A stretch of DNA of 64,000 nt from positions 62,001 to 126,000 of the forward strand of contig NZ_LIPD01000009.1 in NCBI RefSeq assembly GCF_001905545.1, in the 5' to 3' direction. Position numbers and translations under genes: made by a program. The notes under the pieces were generated by a model, which did no database searches, was not told where the DNA came from, and saw nothing but the letters and a program-made list of their open reading frames with translations. This DNA comes from Streptomyces sp. CB02056. GTDB taxonomy: Bacteria; Actinomycetota; Actinomycetes; Streptomycetales; Streptomycetaceae. Shown piece after piece: positions 7,356 through 15,148 of this stretch. Numbering within the stretch: the stretch's first letter is position 1; each line of letters opens with the position of its first letter.

Positions 7356-8696
7356 ATGAGCGACTCGTACGGGCCCGCGACGGCGGGCGGCGGCATCGTG
7401 GTGGTCGGGGCCGGGCTGGCCGGCCCGGTCGCCGCGCTCTACCTGGCCCGGCGCCACGGCAGGGTGACCGTCCTGGAACGGCACGCGGACCCCCGGCGGA
7501 TCCCGGCCGGACAGGGCCGGTCGCTGATGGTGATCCTCTCCGAGCGGGGCCGGCGGGTGCTGCGGGAACTCGGCCTGGAAGCGGCGGTGCGGCGGATCTG
7601 CGCGCCGATCACCGGCCGGTGCGGGCACCTGCCGGACGGCAGCACCGCCGTCACCCCGTACAGCCGGGACGGCGCGGCGATCTGGGCGGTCGAGCGGCAG
7701 GCGCTGCACCGGCTGCTGCTGGACGCGGCCGAGGCCGAGCCGGGGGTCGACCTGCGCTTCGACCACCCGGTGCTGGCCGTGGACCCGGCGGCGCCCGCGC
7801 TGCTGGTCGGGGCGGGCGGCGCCGAGCGGTGGGTGCGGTGCCGGCACGTCATCGGCTGCGACGGCGTCCACTCGGCGGTGCGCGGCGCCCTCGTCGAGCG
7901 GGGCGCCCGGGCGCGGGTGAGCACCCTGGAACTGGCCTACCAGGAGATCGTCCTGGACCTGCCCGACTGCGACCGCGGGGTGATGCACTACTGGCCGGCC
8001 GGGGACGCGCTGTTCGGGGCCTTCCCGCAGGTGTCCAGCCGGCGCTTCGCGGGCTCGGTGTTCTTCCGCCGGGAGGGCCCGCGCCCGTCCTACCGGGCCG
8101 CGGTCGGCGGGCGGGCCCTGGCCGAGCAGTTCGCCGCCGTCTTCCCCCGGCTGGCGGCCGGAATCCCGGACCTGGAGGAGCAGTTGGGCGCCAAGCCGGT
8201 CTCCGCCGTCCGGCTCACCCGGTGCGACCGGTGGGTCCTGGGCGGCACGGCCGCGCTGGTCGGCGACTCCTGCCACGCGATGGCGCCGTTCATGGGCCAG
8301 GGCATGAACGCCGCCTTCGAGGACGTCCGCACCCTGGTCGCCTGCCTGGACCGGGAGCGGGACTGGGAACGGGCCTTCGCCGCGTACGAGCGGATCCGCA
8401 AGGGCGACGGCGACGCGATCGCGGACATCTCCTACCGGCACTACTGGACGATGTCCCGGCTGCCGGACCCCAGGCACGAGGCGGAGGAGGCCATCGCGCG
8501 CCGACTGGTCGACCTGATGCCGGAGCGGTTCCGGCCCCTGTACGAGCGCTGCGCGTTCAGCGAGGAGAGCTACTCCCTGGCGCTCACCGAGGAGCACCGG
8601 CTGCGCGAGCTGGCCCGGCGGATCCTCAGCCGGCACGGCGCCGGCGCCGCCGAGCTGCCCGACCCGCAGCTGCGGGCCTTCGCCGGGGCAGGCTGA
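7356..8696 (+). CDS. FAD-dependent monooxygenase resembling kynurenine 3-monooxygenase
   Basis: 446 aa, ATG with GGGAGG upstream, 15 bp after the P450. It is a class A flavoprotein hydroxylase: dinucleotide fold VVGAGLAGPVAALYLARR (~16-33), GCDGVHSAVRG (~168), and GDSCHAMAPFMGQGMNAAFED (FAD ribityl site, ~302). Beyond the general family, several segments match KMO enzymes: GRSLMVILSERGRRVLRELG, WAVERQALHRLLLDAAE, and especially the tail RIRKGDGDAIADIS...MSRLPDP...RPLYERCAFSEESYS. KMO hydroxylates L-kynurenine at C3 with NADPH. The ordinary KMO C-terminal membrane anchor is absent, as in bacterial forms. Salicylate-hydroxylase-like activity on another aromatic is the alternative. Confidence 0.85.
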   Translation: MSDSYGPATAGGGIVVVGAGLAGPVAALYLARRHGRVTVLERHADPRRIPAGQGRSLMVILSERGRRVLRELGLEAAVRRICAPITGRCGHLPDGSTAVTPYSRDGAAIWAVERQALHRLLLDAAEAEPGVDLRFDHPVLAVDPAAPALLVGAGGAERWVRCRHVIGCDGVHSAVRGALVERGARARVSTLELAYQEIVLDLPDCDRGVMHYWPAGDALFGAFPQVSSRRFAGSVFFRREGPRPSYRAAVGGRALAEQFAAVFPRLAAGIPDLEEQLGAKPVSAVRLTRCDRWVLGGTAALVGDSCHAMAPFMGQGMNAAFEDVRTLVACLDRERDWERAFAAYERIRKGDGDAIADISYRHYWTMSRLPDPRHEAEEAIARRLVDLMPERFRPLYERCAFSEESYSLALTEEHRLRELARRILSRHGAGAAELPDPQLRAFAGAG

Positions 8697-8715
8697 GCCG
8701 CGCGGTCAGCACGGC

Positions 8716-8751
8716 CCGCTCTGCCTACTCGGTCCGCTCTGCCTGCTCGGT
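8716..8751 (+). repeat. Tandem 18-bp direct repeat before the ABM gene
   Basis: Two adjacent copies of CCGCTCTGCCTxCTCGGT (8716-8733, 8734-8751), one mismatch, in the 120-bp gap between the KMO-like gene and the ABM-fold gene. A third, partial copy starts at 8752. Confidence 0.7.
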
Positions 8752-8816
8752 CCGCCCGATCTGCACGAGTCGCGTGAACTGTCGTGTCACCAGCCGGAAC
8801 TGACGGGAGATCAACG

Positions 8817-9143
8817 ATGATTCTGGTCGTTTTCAGGTCGCGCTTCTCGGAGCAGTACGACCACGAGTACGAGACCACGGAGGACTACCTCGCCAAGAAG
8901 GTGCGGGCGGTCTACGGGGACGACCTCGTCCAGGTCAAGAACTACGAGACCGAGGACGGCGAACGCCTCGCCCTGGTGTGGTGGCGCGACCCCGAGACGC
9001 TGGCGCGGTGGCGCGCCGACGTGGAGCACCACAACGCCCAGCAGCAGGGGAAGGAGAAGTGGTACGCCTTCTACGAGTTGACCGTCGCCGAGGTGATCCG
9101 GACCAGCTCGACCCTGGAGCCCGAGGCGTACCCGGCGCCCTGA
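8817..9143 (+). CDS. ABM-fold (antibiotic biosynthesis monooxygenase-like) small protein
   Basis: 108 aa from ATG 8817, GGGAGA upstream. The ferredoxin-like alpha/beta pattern ILVVFRSRF...DLVQVKNYETEDGERLALVWWRDPETLARWRADVEHHNAQQQGKEKWYAF-YELTVAEV fits the dimeric ABM superfamily. In this family, strand order and the HN-containing helix form a small substrate cavity, and members act as cofactor-free oxygenases, heme-degrading enzymes or cyclases. As the last co-oriented gene of the island it probably acts late, or scavenges a reactive product. The family call is by pattern; the reaction is unknown. Confidence 0.7.
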   Translation: MILVVFRSRFSEQYDHEYETTEDYLAKKVRAVYGDDLVQVKNYETEDGERLALVWWRDPETLARWRADVEHHNAQQQGKEKWYAFYELTVAEVIRTSSTLEPEAYPAP

Positions 9144-9173
9144 GCCCGCTGTCCCGGCCCCCGGCGGGCGCCG

Positions 9174-10199
9174 TCACAGGGCGGCGAGGACCGCGCGCGT
9201 CGCCTCCCGGGTGCTCAGCGTGCCACCGAGGTCCGGGGTGGTCCGTCCGGCCGCGATCGATCCGGCGACAGCCGCCTCGGTCGCGGCCGCCTCCGTGTCG
9301 TGGCCGAGGTGGCGCAGCAGCAGCGCGGCGGTCAGCAGGCAGGCGAAGGGGTTGGCGACGCCCCGGCCCGCGATGTCCGGCGCCGAGCCGTGCACCGGCT
9401 CGAACATCCCGAAGCCGCTCTCCGGGTTGAGGCTCGCCGAGGGCGCCAGCCCGATCCCGCCCGCCAGCGCGGCCGCGAGGTCGCTGAGGATGTCGCCGTG
9501 CGAGTTGCTGGCCACGATGACGTCGAACCGCTCGGGCTCGGTGACCAGCTTCATCGCGGCGGCGTCGACGTACAGGTGCCGGGTGGCCGCGCCGGGGTGC
9601 CGCTCGGCGGCCCGCCGCCAGCACTCCTGCCACAGCCGGCCGCCGGCCCGCACCGCGTTGGCCTTGTCCACCAGGCAGACCTCCCGGCGGGCGGTGGCGA
9701 AGGCGAAGTCCAGGATCCGGGAGACGCCGTGCCGGGTGTTGACGTCCGCGTCGACGGCCACCTCGTGGTCGGAGGAGGCGCGGAGGTTCCCGCCGATGCC
9801 GCTGTAGAGCCCCTCGGTGTTCTCCCGGACGATCACGCAGTCCAGGGCGCGCCGGGCCGGGTCCCGCAGCGGGCTGAGCCGGTCGTGCCACAGGCGCACC
9901 GGCCGGTAGTTGGCGTACAGGTCGAAGGCGTAGCGCAGCTCCAGCAGGACGTCGCGCACGTACCCGGTGTGCTCCAGGTCCGGCCGCCCGATCGCGCCGA
10001 GCAGCACCGCGCCGCTCGCCGCCACCCGGGCCAGGTCCGCCTCGCCCAGTGCCACGCCCTCCCGGCGGTAGCGCTCCGCGCCCACGTGGTCCAGCACGTC
10101 GACGTCCAGCCCCAGGCCGAACGCGTCGACCAGCCCCAGCGCGGACTCGACCACCTCGGGGCCGATGCCGTCGCCCGGAATCACACTGATGGCAGCCAC
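9174..10199 (-). CDS. Isocitrate/isopropylmalate dehydrogenase family (tartrate/malate-type) enzyme
   Basis: 341 aa, GTG start with GAGGAAGGG upstream. The family pattern is clear: IPGDGIGPEVV at residues 5-16, VIVRENTEGLYSGIGG (~125-140; the RENTEG form is that of isocitrate, homoisocitrate and tartrate dehydrogenases, not LeuB), DKANAVRAG, FDVIVASNSHGDILSDLAAAL (Mg2+-binding Asp residues), and GMFEPVHGSAPDIAG. It should oxidatively decarboxylate a 2-hydroxy acid with NAD(P)+. It converges on the ABM gene with a 30-bp gap. In other clusters such enzymes make unusual 2-oxo acids or act on beta-hydroxy acids, so a role with a beta-hydroxylated amino acid is conceivable but unproven. It may equally be a chromosomal neighbour. 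Confidence 0.85.
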   Translation of the reverse strand: MAAISVIPGDGIGPEVVESALGLVDAFGLGLDVDVLDHVGAERYRREGVALGEADLARVAASGAVLLGAIGRPDLEHTGYVRDVLLELRYAFDLYANYRPVRLWHDRLSPLRDPARRALDCVIVRENTEGLYSGIGGNLRASSDHEVAVDADVNTRHGVSRILDFAFATARREVCLVDKANAVRAGGRLWQECWRRAAERHPGAATRHLYVDAAAMKLVTEPERFDVIVASNSHGDILSDLAAALAGGIGLAPSASLNPESGFGMFEPVHGSAPDIAGRGVANPFACLLTAALLLRHLGHDTEAAATEAAVAGSIAAGRTTPDLGGTLSTREATRAVLAAL

Positions 10200-10381
10200 G
10201 GCCGACCCTTCCTCGCGGCGGACAGGACCAACTCCGCCCGGCCGGTGCGCAGTTCCGGCCGGGCCCAGGCCCAGGCTAGGCGCCGCCGCGGCGCGTACCC
10301 CCGGTTCTGTCGCGCTTCATTCACCCGGCGGCCGCCGTCGGCGCGGGGAGCGGGGATTCCCGGCTCCGGGTGCCCGGGTAC

Positions 10382-10396
10382 GGATCGGTACGATCC
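10382..10396. promoter_or_regulatory. Palindrome GGATCG-GTA-CGATCC just upstream of arsR-family gene
   Basis: A perfect 6-bp inverted repeat with a 3-base centre, ending four bases before the ATG of the ArsR-family regulator. No ribosome-binding site is visible there, so the message may be leaderless and the palindrome would overlap the promoter core: a natural autorepression operator. Confidence 0.5.
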
Positions 10397-10400
10397 CTGT

Positions 10401-10811
10401 ATGGGTGGTGCGCGGGAAGAGGCCTGGGACGCCGATGCGGCGGAGCGGGCGGTGGCGGTGCTGAAGGCGGTGGCCGACCCGTCGCGGTACCGGCTGCTGT
10501 GGGCGCTGAGCCGCCGGGAGCTGCCGGTGAGCGAGCTGGCCGAGCTGCTGGGGGCGCACGTCGCGGCGACCTCGCAGCACCTGGCGAAGCTCCGGGCGGC
10601 CGGGCTGGTGGTGGCACGGCGGGAGGGGACCCGGATCTTCTACCGGGCCACCGAGGTGCGCGGGCTGCTCACCGAGGCCGCGCTGATCGCCCACGACCTG
10701 CCCGACCGCCGCGACGGCGGCGACGACGGCGCCGCCCCGGCCGGCGCCACCGCGCCGCAGCCCTTCGCCCGCGCGGCCCGCGCGGTGCGCCGCCGCCCGG
10801 CGACGGGCTGA
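10401..10811 (+). CDS. ArsR/SmtB-family winged-helix repressor
   Basis: 136 aa. The compact HTH_5 fold is clear: AVAVLKAVADPSRYRLLWALSRRELPVSELAELLG then the recognition helix AATSQHLAKLRAAGLVVARREGTRIFYR. The C-terminal tail (~95-136) is Ala/Arg-rich and disordered. Family members are homodimers that leave DNA when they bind metal or another effector. No Cys-rich metal site is visible, so the effector is unknown. It converges on the ABC ATPase gene (4 bp apart) of a probable metal-related block. It starts next to a palindrome and divergently from the dehydrogenase-like gene, about 200 bp away. Confidence 0.88.
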   Translation: MGGAREEAWDADAAERAVAVLKAVADPSRYRLLWALSRRELPVSELAELLGAHVAATSQHLAKLRAAGLVVARREGTRIFYRATEVRGLLTEAALIAHDLPDRRDGGDDGAAPAGATAPQPFARAARAVRRRPATG

Positions 10812-10815
10812 GCCC

Positions 10816-12210
10816 TCAGCGCTCCGGGGCGTCCAGCCGGTACTCCTGCCGGTCGGCGTCGTACGCGAAGAGCCCCGCGTAGCGGCCCCAGTCGGTCGCC
10901 GTCTCCAGCTGCCGGTCGGTCTGCTCGACGGTGTAGTGGCGGCCGAGCAGGTCGCGCAGGAAGCCGGTGCGGACGGTGGCGCCGGGCCGGTCGCCGAGGC
11001 TGTTGGCGATCAGCTTGATCAGCGGGACCTCCAGGGCCGCGGCGGCGAAGACGGCGCGGGAGTCCTGGGCGTCGGCCCCGGTGTAGGCGGCGCCGGCGTC
11101 GGTGAGCAGCAGGTCGTCGCCGTGGACCTCGGCGAAGCCGAGCAGGTCGAGGGCGTCGACCTGGGGGAGCAGGTCGTCGATGTCCAGGCCGAGCTCGTCG
11201 GCGAGGCCGGCCAGGTCGCAGCCGCCGCCCCGGTGGGCGATCGTCTCGGCGAGACCGGAGAGGCCGTCGACGCCGGCGGTGGGCAGCGGGGTGCTGGCGA
11301 CGGTGCGGCGGTCGGGGTCGGGGCCCGGCTGGTCGGTGCGGCCGGGCGCCCGGGTGTCCTTGGGGCGGCCGGTCATGATCCGGTACACCCGGTCCACCCG
11401 CTCGTCGAAGGCGGCCGAGTCGCGGTCGCGCGGCCGCTCCAGGTCGACCTCGACGGTCTCCCGGATGGTCCCGTACGGGCGGGCGCCGAGGACCACGACG
11501 CGGTCGGCCATCAGCACCGCCTCCTCGATGTTGTGGGTGACCAGCACGACGGCCCGGGTCGGGAACTGGCCGGAGTCCCACAGCTCCATCAGCTCGCCGC
11601 GCAGGTTCTCGGCGGTGAGCACGTCGAGGGCCGAGAACGGCTCGTCCATCATCAGCACGTCCGGTTCGACGACCAGCGCCCGGGCGAAGCCGACCCGCTG
11701 GCGCATGCCGCCGGAGAGCTCCTTGGGGTAGGCGGACCCGAAGCCGGTGAGGCCGATCAGGTCGATGGCCTGGGCGGCGGCCCGGGCGCGCTCCCGGGGC
11801 GGCACCCCGCGGGCCTCCAGGCCGAGCTCGACGTTCTGCCGGACGGTCAGCCAGGGCAGCAGCGCGAAGGTCTGGAAGACCAGCGCGGTGCCGGGGTTGG
11901 CGCCGGTGAGCGGGGTGCCGCGGTAGCGGACGGTGCCGGAGCTGGGCGGGATCAGGCCGGCCAGGCAGCGCAGCAGGGTGGACTTGCCGGAGCCCGAGCG
12001 GCCGAGCACGGCGACGATCTCGCCGGCCCGCACGGTCAGGTCGATGCCGGAGAGCACCGGCAGTTCGCCGGCGGCCCCGGCGTAGGCCTTGGTCAGGCCG
12101 ACGGTCTCCAGCAGGACCTCGTCGTCCGGGCGCGGGGCGTCGCCGTGCGGGTGGTCCCCGCGCGGGACGGGCGCGGGCTCGGCGGGGCGGCGGCGGAAGG
12201 GGAAGCGCAT
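10816..12210 (-). CDS. ABC transporter ATPase (NitT/TauT type) with AAA-associated C-terminal domain
   Basis: 464 aa. Residues ~30-260 are a nucleotide-binding domain: Walker A GRSGSGKST, Q-loop VFQTFALLPWLTV, signature LSGGMRQRVGFARAL, Walker B VLMMDEPFSALD, and switch His in VTHNIEEAV. This is the nitrate/sulfonate/bicarbonate class. After a Pro/Asp-rich linker, residues ~330-464 form a winged-helix-like AAA_assoc_C domain (DLAGLADELGLDIDDLLPQVDAL...), probably regulatory. It starts 15 bp after the two-domain permease stop, so the two form one transporter. No substrate-binding protein is encoded here. Confidence 0.9.
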   Translation of the reverse strand: MRFPFRRRPAEPAPVPRGDHPHGDAPRPDDEVLLETVGLTKAYAGAAGELPVLSGIDLTVRAGEIVAVLGRSGSGKSTLLRCLAGLIPPSSGTVRYRGTPLTGANPGTALVFQTFALLPWLTVRQNVELGLEARGVPPRERARAAAQAIDLIGLTGFGSAYPKELSGGMRQRVGFARALVVEPDVLMMDEPFSALDVLTAENLRGELMELWDSGQFPTRAVVLVTHNIEEAVLMADRVVVLGARPYGTIRETVEVDLERPRDRDSAAFDERVDRVYRIMTGRPKDTRAPGRTDQPGPDPDRRTVASTPLPTAGVDGLSGLAETIAHRGGGCDLAGLADELGLDIDDLLPQVDALDLLGFAEVHGDDLLLTDAGAAYTGADAQDSRAVFAAAALEVPLIKLIANSLGDRPGATVRTGFLRDLLGRHYTVEQTDRQLETATDWGRYAGLFAYDADRQEYRLDAPER

Positions 12211-12224
12211 CGGCGGACTCCGGA

Positions 12225-13982
12225 CTACAGCGAGTAGCGGCGCTCGGCCAGCCGGTACAGCCGGCGCCAGAGCAGACGGTTGAGGACGACGACGTACAGG
12301 CTCATCACCGCGACCCCGGCGAGCAGGCGCGGGTGGTCGCCGTGCTCGGCGGCCCGGGCGATGTACGCGCCGAGGCCGGTCGCGGTGAGCGTGGTGGAGC
12401 CGAAGGTGACCACCTCGGCGACGATGGAGGCGTTCCAGGCGCCGCCGGAGGCGGTGATGCCGCCGGTGACGTACGCCGGGAAGATCCCGGGGATGATCAG
12501 CCGCCGCCAGCGCTGCCGGCCGCGCACGCCGAGGTCGTCCATCGCCTCGCGCAGGTCGGCGGGGACGGCCATGGCCCCGGCGATGGCGTTGAACAGGATG
12601 TACCACTGGGAGCCGAGGGCCATCAGCAGGATGCCGCCGAGGTCGATCGACACCCCGGTGCGCAGCAGCAGCCAGACCACCAGGGGGAAGACGAAGTTGG
12701 CCGGGAAGCCGGCCAGCACCTGGACGACGGGCTGGGCGATCCTGGTCAGCCGGGGCGAGAAGCCGATCCGCACGCCGATCGGCACCCAGACCACGGTGGC
12801 CACCGCGACCAGCACGACCACCCGGGCGAGGGTGGCGAGCCCGAGCAGCAGCGGCTCGCCGAAGACGCCGAGGCCGGTGCGGTCGGCGAGGTAGCGGCCG
12901 AGGTCGACGAGGCCCCAGAGCACGATGCCGCCCGAGACGAGGCCGAAGGCCACGTCCCCGGCCCGCCGCCGGCCGGGGTGGACGGCCGGCGGGCGCTCGG
13001 CGGTGCCGAACACCCGCCCGGCCCGGTTCAGGGCCCGCCCGACGGGCCGCAGCGCCCGGCCGAGCGCGGTGGGCAGGCGGGAGCGGCGCAGCAGGTCCAG
13101 CACGACCGAGCGCTGCACCTCGGTGGCCTCGGACTGCTCGTTCTTGAACCGTTCGGCCCAGGCGGTGAGCGGCCGCCAGAACAGGAAGTTGACGCCGACC
13201 ACCAGCACCACCATGGTGGCGATCGCCCAGCCGACCCGGCCCAGGTCCCCGGCGGCGATGGCCGCGCCCGCGTACGAGCCGACCCCGGGCAGCGCGTACC
13301 GCTGGCCGTCCACGGTGATCGCCTCGGAGGCGACCAGGAAGAACCAGCCGCCGCCGAAGCCGAGCATGCCGTTCCAGACCAGGCCGATCATGCCCGAGGG
13401 CAGTTCGACCTTCCAGAACCGCGTCCACCGGCTGAACCCGAACGAGCGGGACAGCTCGTCGAGTTCGGGCGGCAGCGAGACCAGCGCCTGGTAGAAGGCG
13501 AAGGTCATGTTCCAGGCCTGGGAGGTGAAGATGGCGAACACGGCGGCGCACTCCAGGCCGAGCATCGAGCCGGGGAAGAGCGCGAGGAAGCCGGAGACGG
13601 CGACGCTCAGGAAGGCGAGCACCGGCACCGACTGGAGGATGTCCAGCGCCGGGATCAGCACCCGCTCCAGCCGGCGGCTGCGGGCGGCGGCGTAGGCGTA
13701 GCCGAAGGTGAAGACGACCGAGACGGCGAGCGCGGTGAACATCCGCAGCAGCGAGCGCAGGGCGTCGTACGGCAGCCGGGCCGGGTCGGTGTCGACGGCC
13801 GCGTCCCGGGCGGTGGAGAACCGGAGGGTGCCGCCCTGGCCGAGGCGCAGCCCCAGGTAGAGCAGCACCAGCACGGCGGCCGCGACGACCAGGTCCACCC
13901 ACACCCGACCGCCGAGGCGGCTCGCCGTCCGGGCGGGCAGCGAGCCCCGGGACAGGGCCGGGACGGACTTCGGCAGGGTCAT
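12225..13982 (-). CDS. Two-domain ABC permease (NitT/TauT type)
   Basis: 585 aa, ATG with GGAGG seven bases upstream. Two BPD_transp_1 domains are fused in one chain. Domain 1 (~75-265) has the EAA loop ELDELSRSFGFSRWTRFWKVELPSGMIGL. Domain 2 (~380-575) has LREAMDDLGVRGRQRWRRLIIPGIFPAY. They are joined by a ~90-residue hydrophilic Arg-rich linker, with about 11-12 membrane helices in total. Usual NitT/TauT permeases are ~260 aa homodimers; here one chain provides both halves. It pairs with the ATPase downstream. Substrate unknown; linkage to an NRAMP-like gene suggests a metal or metal complex (inference). Confidence 0.9.
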   Translation of the reverse strand: MTLPKSVPALSRGSLPARTASRLGGRVWVDLVVAAAVLVLLYLGLRLGQGGTLRFSTARDAAVDTDPARLPYDALRSLLRMFTALAVSVVFTFGYAYAAARSRRLERVLIPALDILQSVPVLAFLSVAVSGFLALFPGSMLGLECAAVFAIFTSQAWNMTFAFYQALVSLPPELDELSRSFGFSRWTRFWKVELPSGMIGLVWNGMLGFGGGWFFLVASEAITVDGQRYALPGVGSYAGAAIAAGDLGRVGWAIATMVVLVVGVNFLFWRPLTAWAERFKNEQSEATEVQRSVVLDLLRRSRLPTALGRALRPVGRALNRAGRVFGTAERPPAVHPGRRRAGDVAFGLVSGGIVLWGLVDLGRYLADRTGLGVFGEPLLLGLATLARVVVLVAVATVVWVPIGVRIGFSPRLTRIAQPVVQVLAGFPANFVFPLVVWLLLRTGVSIDLGGILLMALGSQWYILFNAIAGAMAVPADLREAMDDLGVRGRQRWRRLIIPGIFPAYVTGGITASGGAWNASIVAEVVTFGSTTLTATGLGAYIARAAEHGDHPRLLAGVAVMSLYVVVLNRLLWRRLYRLAERRYSL

Positions 13983-14084
13983 GGCGGTACCTCCGGCGCA
14001 AACCCGGGCAGTCTGCTCCCTCGGTACGTCCGTACGCAAACCCGTCCCGCGTTTCGAGGACCGCTGCCCGGGCCCCGCCGGTCG

Positions 14085-14555
14085 CTACCGGGTGGGAGCG
14101 GCCCCGGTGTGCCGCCGGGCCGCGGTGACCAGCAGCCGGGCGGTGCGGACGGGCAGGTCCAGGTGCCGGGCGATCCACTGCGGGTCGTGCCCGTGGGTGG
14201 CGAACACCCAGGCGGTGTAGAGCCGGCTCAGGCCGGGTGCGCCGGGGGCGAGCAGCAGCGGGCGGACCTGCTCCATCGGGAAGCCGTCCAGCGAGCGGGC
14301 GCTGAACCACTGGGCGTCGTCGCGGAACGGCCGGGCCCCCGCCGCCGCGGCCGCGCCCGCCCGCCGCCGGCTGGTGGCCAGCAGCAGGGCGAGCAGCAGC
14401 CCGGCGGTCGAGGCGCCGATGAACGTGCCGGACAGGAAGAGCCGCAGGGGGTGGGGCGCGAGGGCGACGGCGAGGCCCTCGGCGGTGATCAGCAGTAGGA
14501 CGCCGCACAGCGCGGTCCCTCTGCCGGTCCTGGGGAACAGGGCGGTTCGGGTCAT
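14085..14555 (-). CDS. Small membrane protein with C-terminal helical domain
   Basis: 156 aa, ATG with AAGGAGG upstream. Two hydrophobic helices (~15-35 and ~40-60) are followed by a basic loop and a soluble domain (~75-150). The segment WIARHLDLPVRTARLLV in that domain resembles a helix-turn-helix, though no family is recognised. It lies 102 bp upstream of the permease in the same direction. It may be an accessory or sensing subunit of the transporter block; function unknown. Confidence 0.7.
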   Translation of the reverse strand: MTRTALFPRTGRGTALCGVLLLITAEGLAVALAPHPLRLFLSGTFIGASTAGLLLALLLATSRRRAGAAAAAGARPFRDDAQWFSARSLDGFPMEQVRPLLLAPGAPGLSRLYTAWVFATHGHDPQWIARHLDLPVRTARLLVTAARRHTGAAPTR

Positions 14556-14610
14556 CGCGGGGGTCCTCCTTCGGACGGTCGTCGGGTCCTTCGGTGGTGG
14601 GGTCGGGCGG

Positions 14611-14642
14611 TCAGGTCAGGTCAGGTCAGGTCAGGTCAGGTC
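14611..14642. repeat. Pentanucleotide tandem repeat (TCAGG)n
   Basis: Six perfect TCAGG units plus a partial seventh, just after the stop of the winged-helix gene (minus strand) and before the membrane-protein gene. Pure 5-bp arrays are slippage-prone. Confidence 0.9.
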
Positions 14643-14654
14643 CGGCCGAGGGCG

Positions 14655-15038
14655 TCAGGCGGTCCGGGCCAGCCGGGGGTCGTACTTGTAGCCGATCTGC
14701 CGGACGGTGGCGATCGCCTCCCGGTGCCCGGGGCCGAGCTTGCGCCGGATCCGGGCGATGTGGGTGGCGACGGTGCGGGAGTCGCCGCTGTCCGGGCGCC
14801 CCCAGACGTTCTCCATCAGCTGGCGCCGGGAGTGCACCCGCAGCGGGTTGCCGACCAGGTGGGCGAGCAGCTCGAACTCCAGGTACGGCATGGTGACGGG
14901 GCGGCCCTCGACGGTGACGGTGCGCTGCTCGGTGTCCACCACCAGGCCGGGCGCGGGAGCCGGCCGCGGGGCCGGGCGCCGGGCGGGCGCGGGGTGGTCC
15001 GAGAAGAGGGCGTCGAGCCTGGGGTAGCGCAGGGCCAT
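14655..15038 (-). CDS. Winged-helix (OmpR C-terminal-type) DNA-binding protein without receiver
   Basis: 127 aa from ATG 15038 (AAGGAG about 11 bases upstream). An Ala/Pro/Arg-rich N-terminal ~30 residues precedes a complete Trans_reg_C domain: strands LVVDTEQRTVTVEGRPVTMPYLEFELLAHL, helices RQLMENVWG and VATHIARIRRKLG, and a wing IATVRQIGYKYD. It lacks any phospho-acceptor domain, so regulation must come from expression level or partners. It sits inside the co-oriented NRAMP-to-ABC block and probably controls it. Confidence 0.85.
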   Translation of the reverse strand: MALRYPRLDALFSDHPAPARRPAPRPAPAPGLVVDTEQRTVTVEGRPVTMPYLEFELLAHLVGNPLRVHSRRQLMENVWGRPDSGDSRTVATHIARIRRKLGPGHREAIATVRQIGYKYDPRLARTA

Positions 15039-15148
15039 GGCGGAGGGGCTCCTTCGGGGTCTGGGCGGCCGGGGCGACCGGGGTGGACGGGACGGGCGGC
15101 GCGGACGGGGCGGGGGTGCGGGCGGAGCGGGAGCGCCGCTCCGCCCGC

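Noticed and set aside
5568..8636. 1022-codon minus-strand frame opposite the NRPS, P450 and KMO-like genes
   Set aside because: Antisense shadow caused by high GC at third positions; the plus-strand genes have clear catalytic motifs.
12333..14498. 721-codon plus-strand frame opposite the ABC permease
   Set aside because: Low-complexity Gly/Glu/Gln composition; the minus-strand permease has proper helices and EAA loops.
14085..14555. Anti-sigma factor
   Set aside because: No zinc-binding HxxxCxxC motif and no sigma gene in the block.
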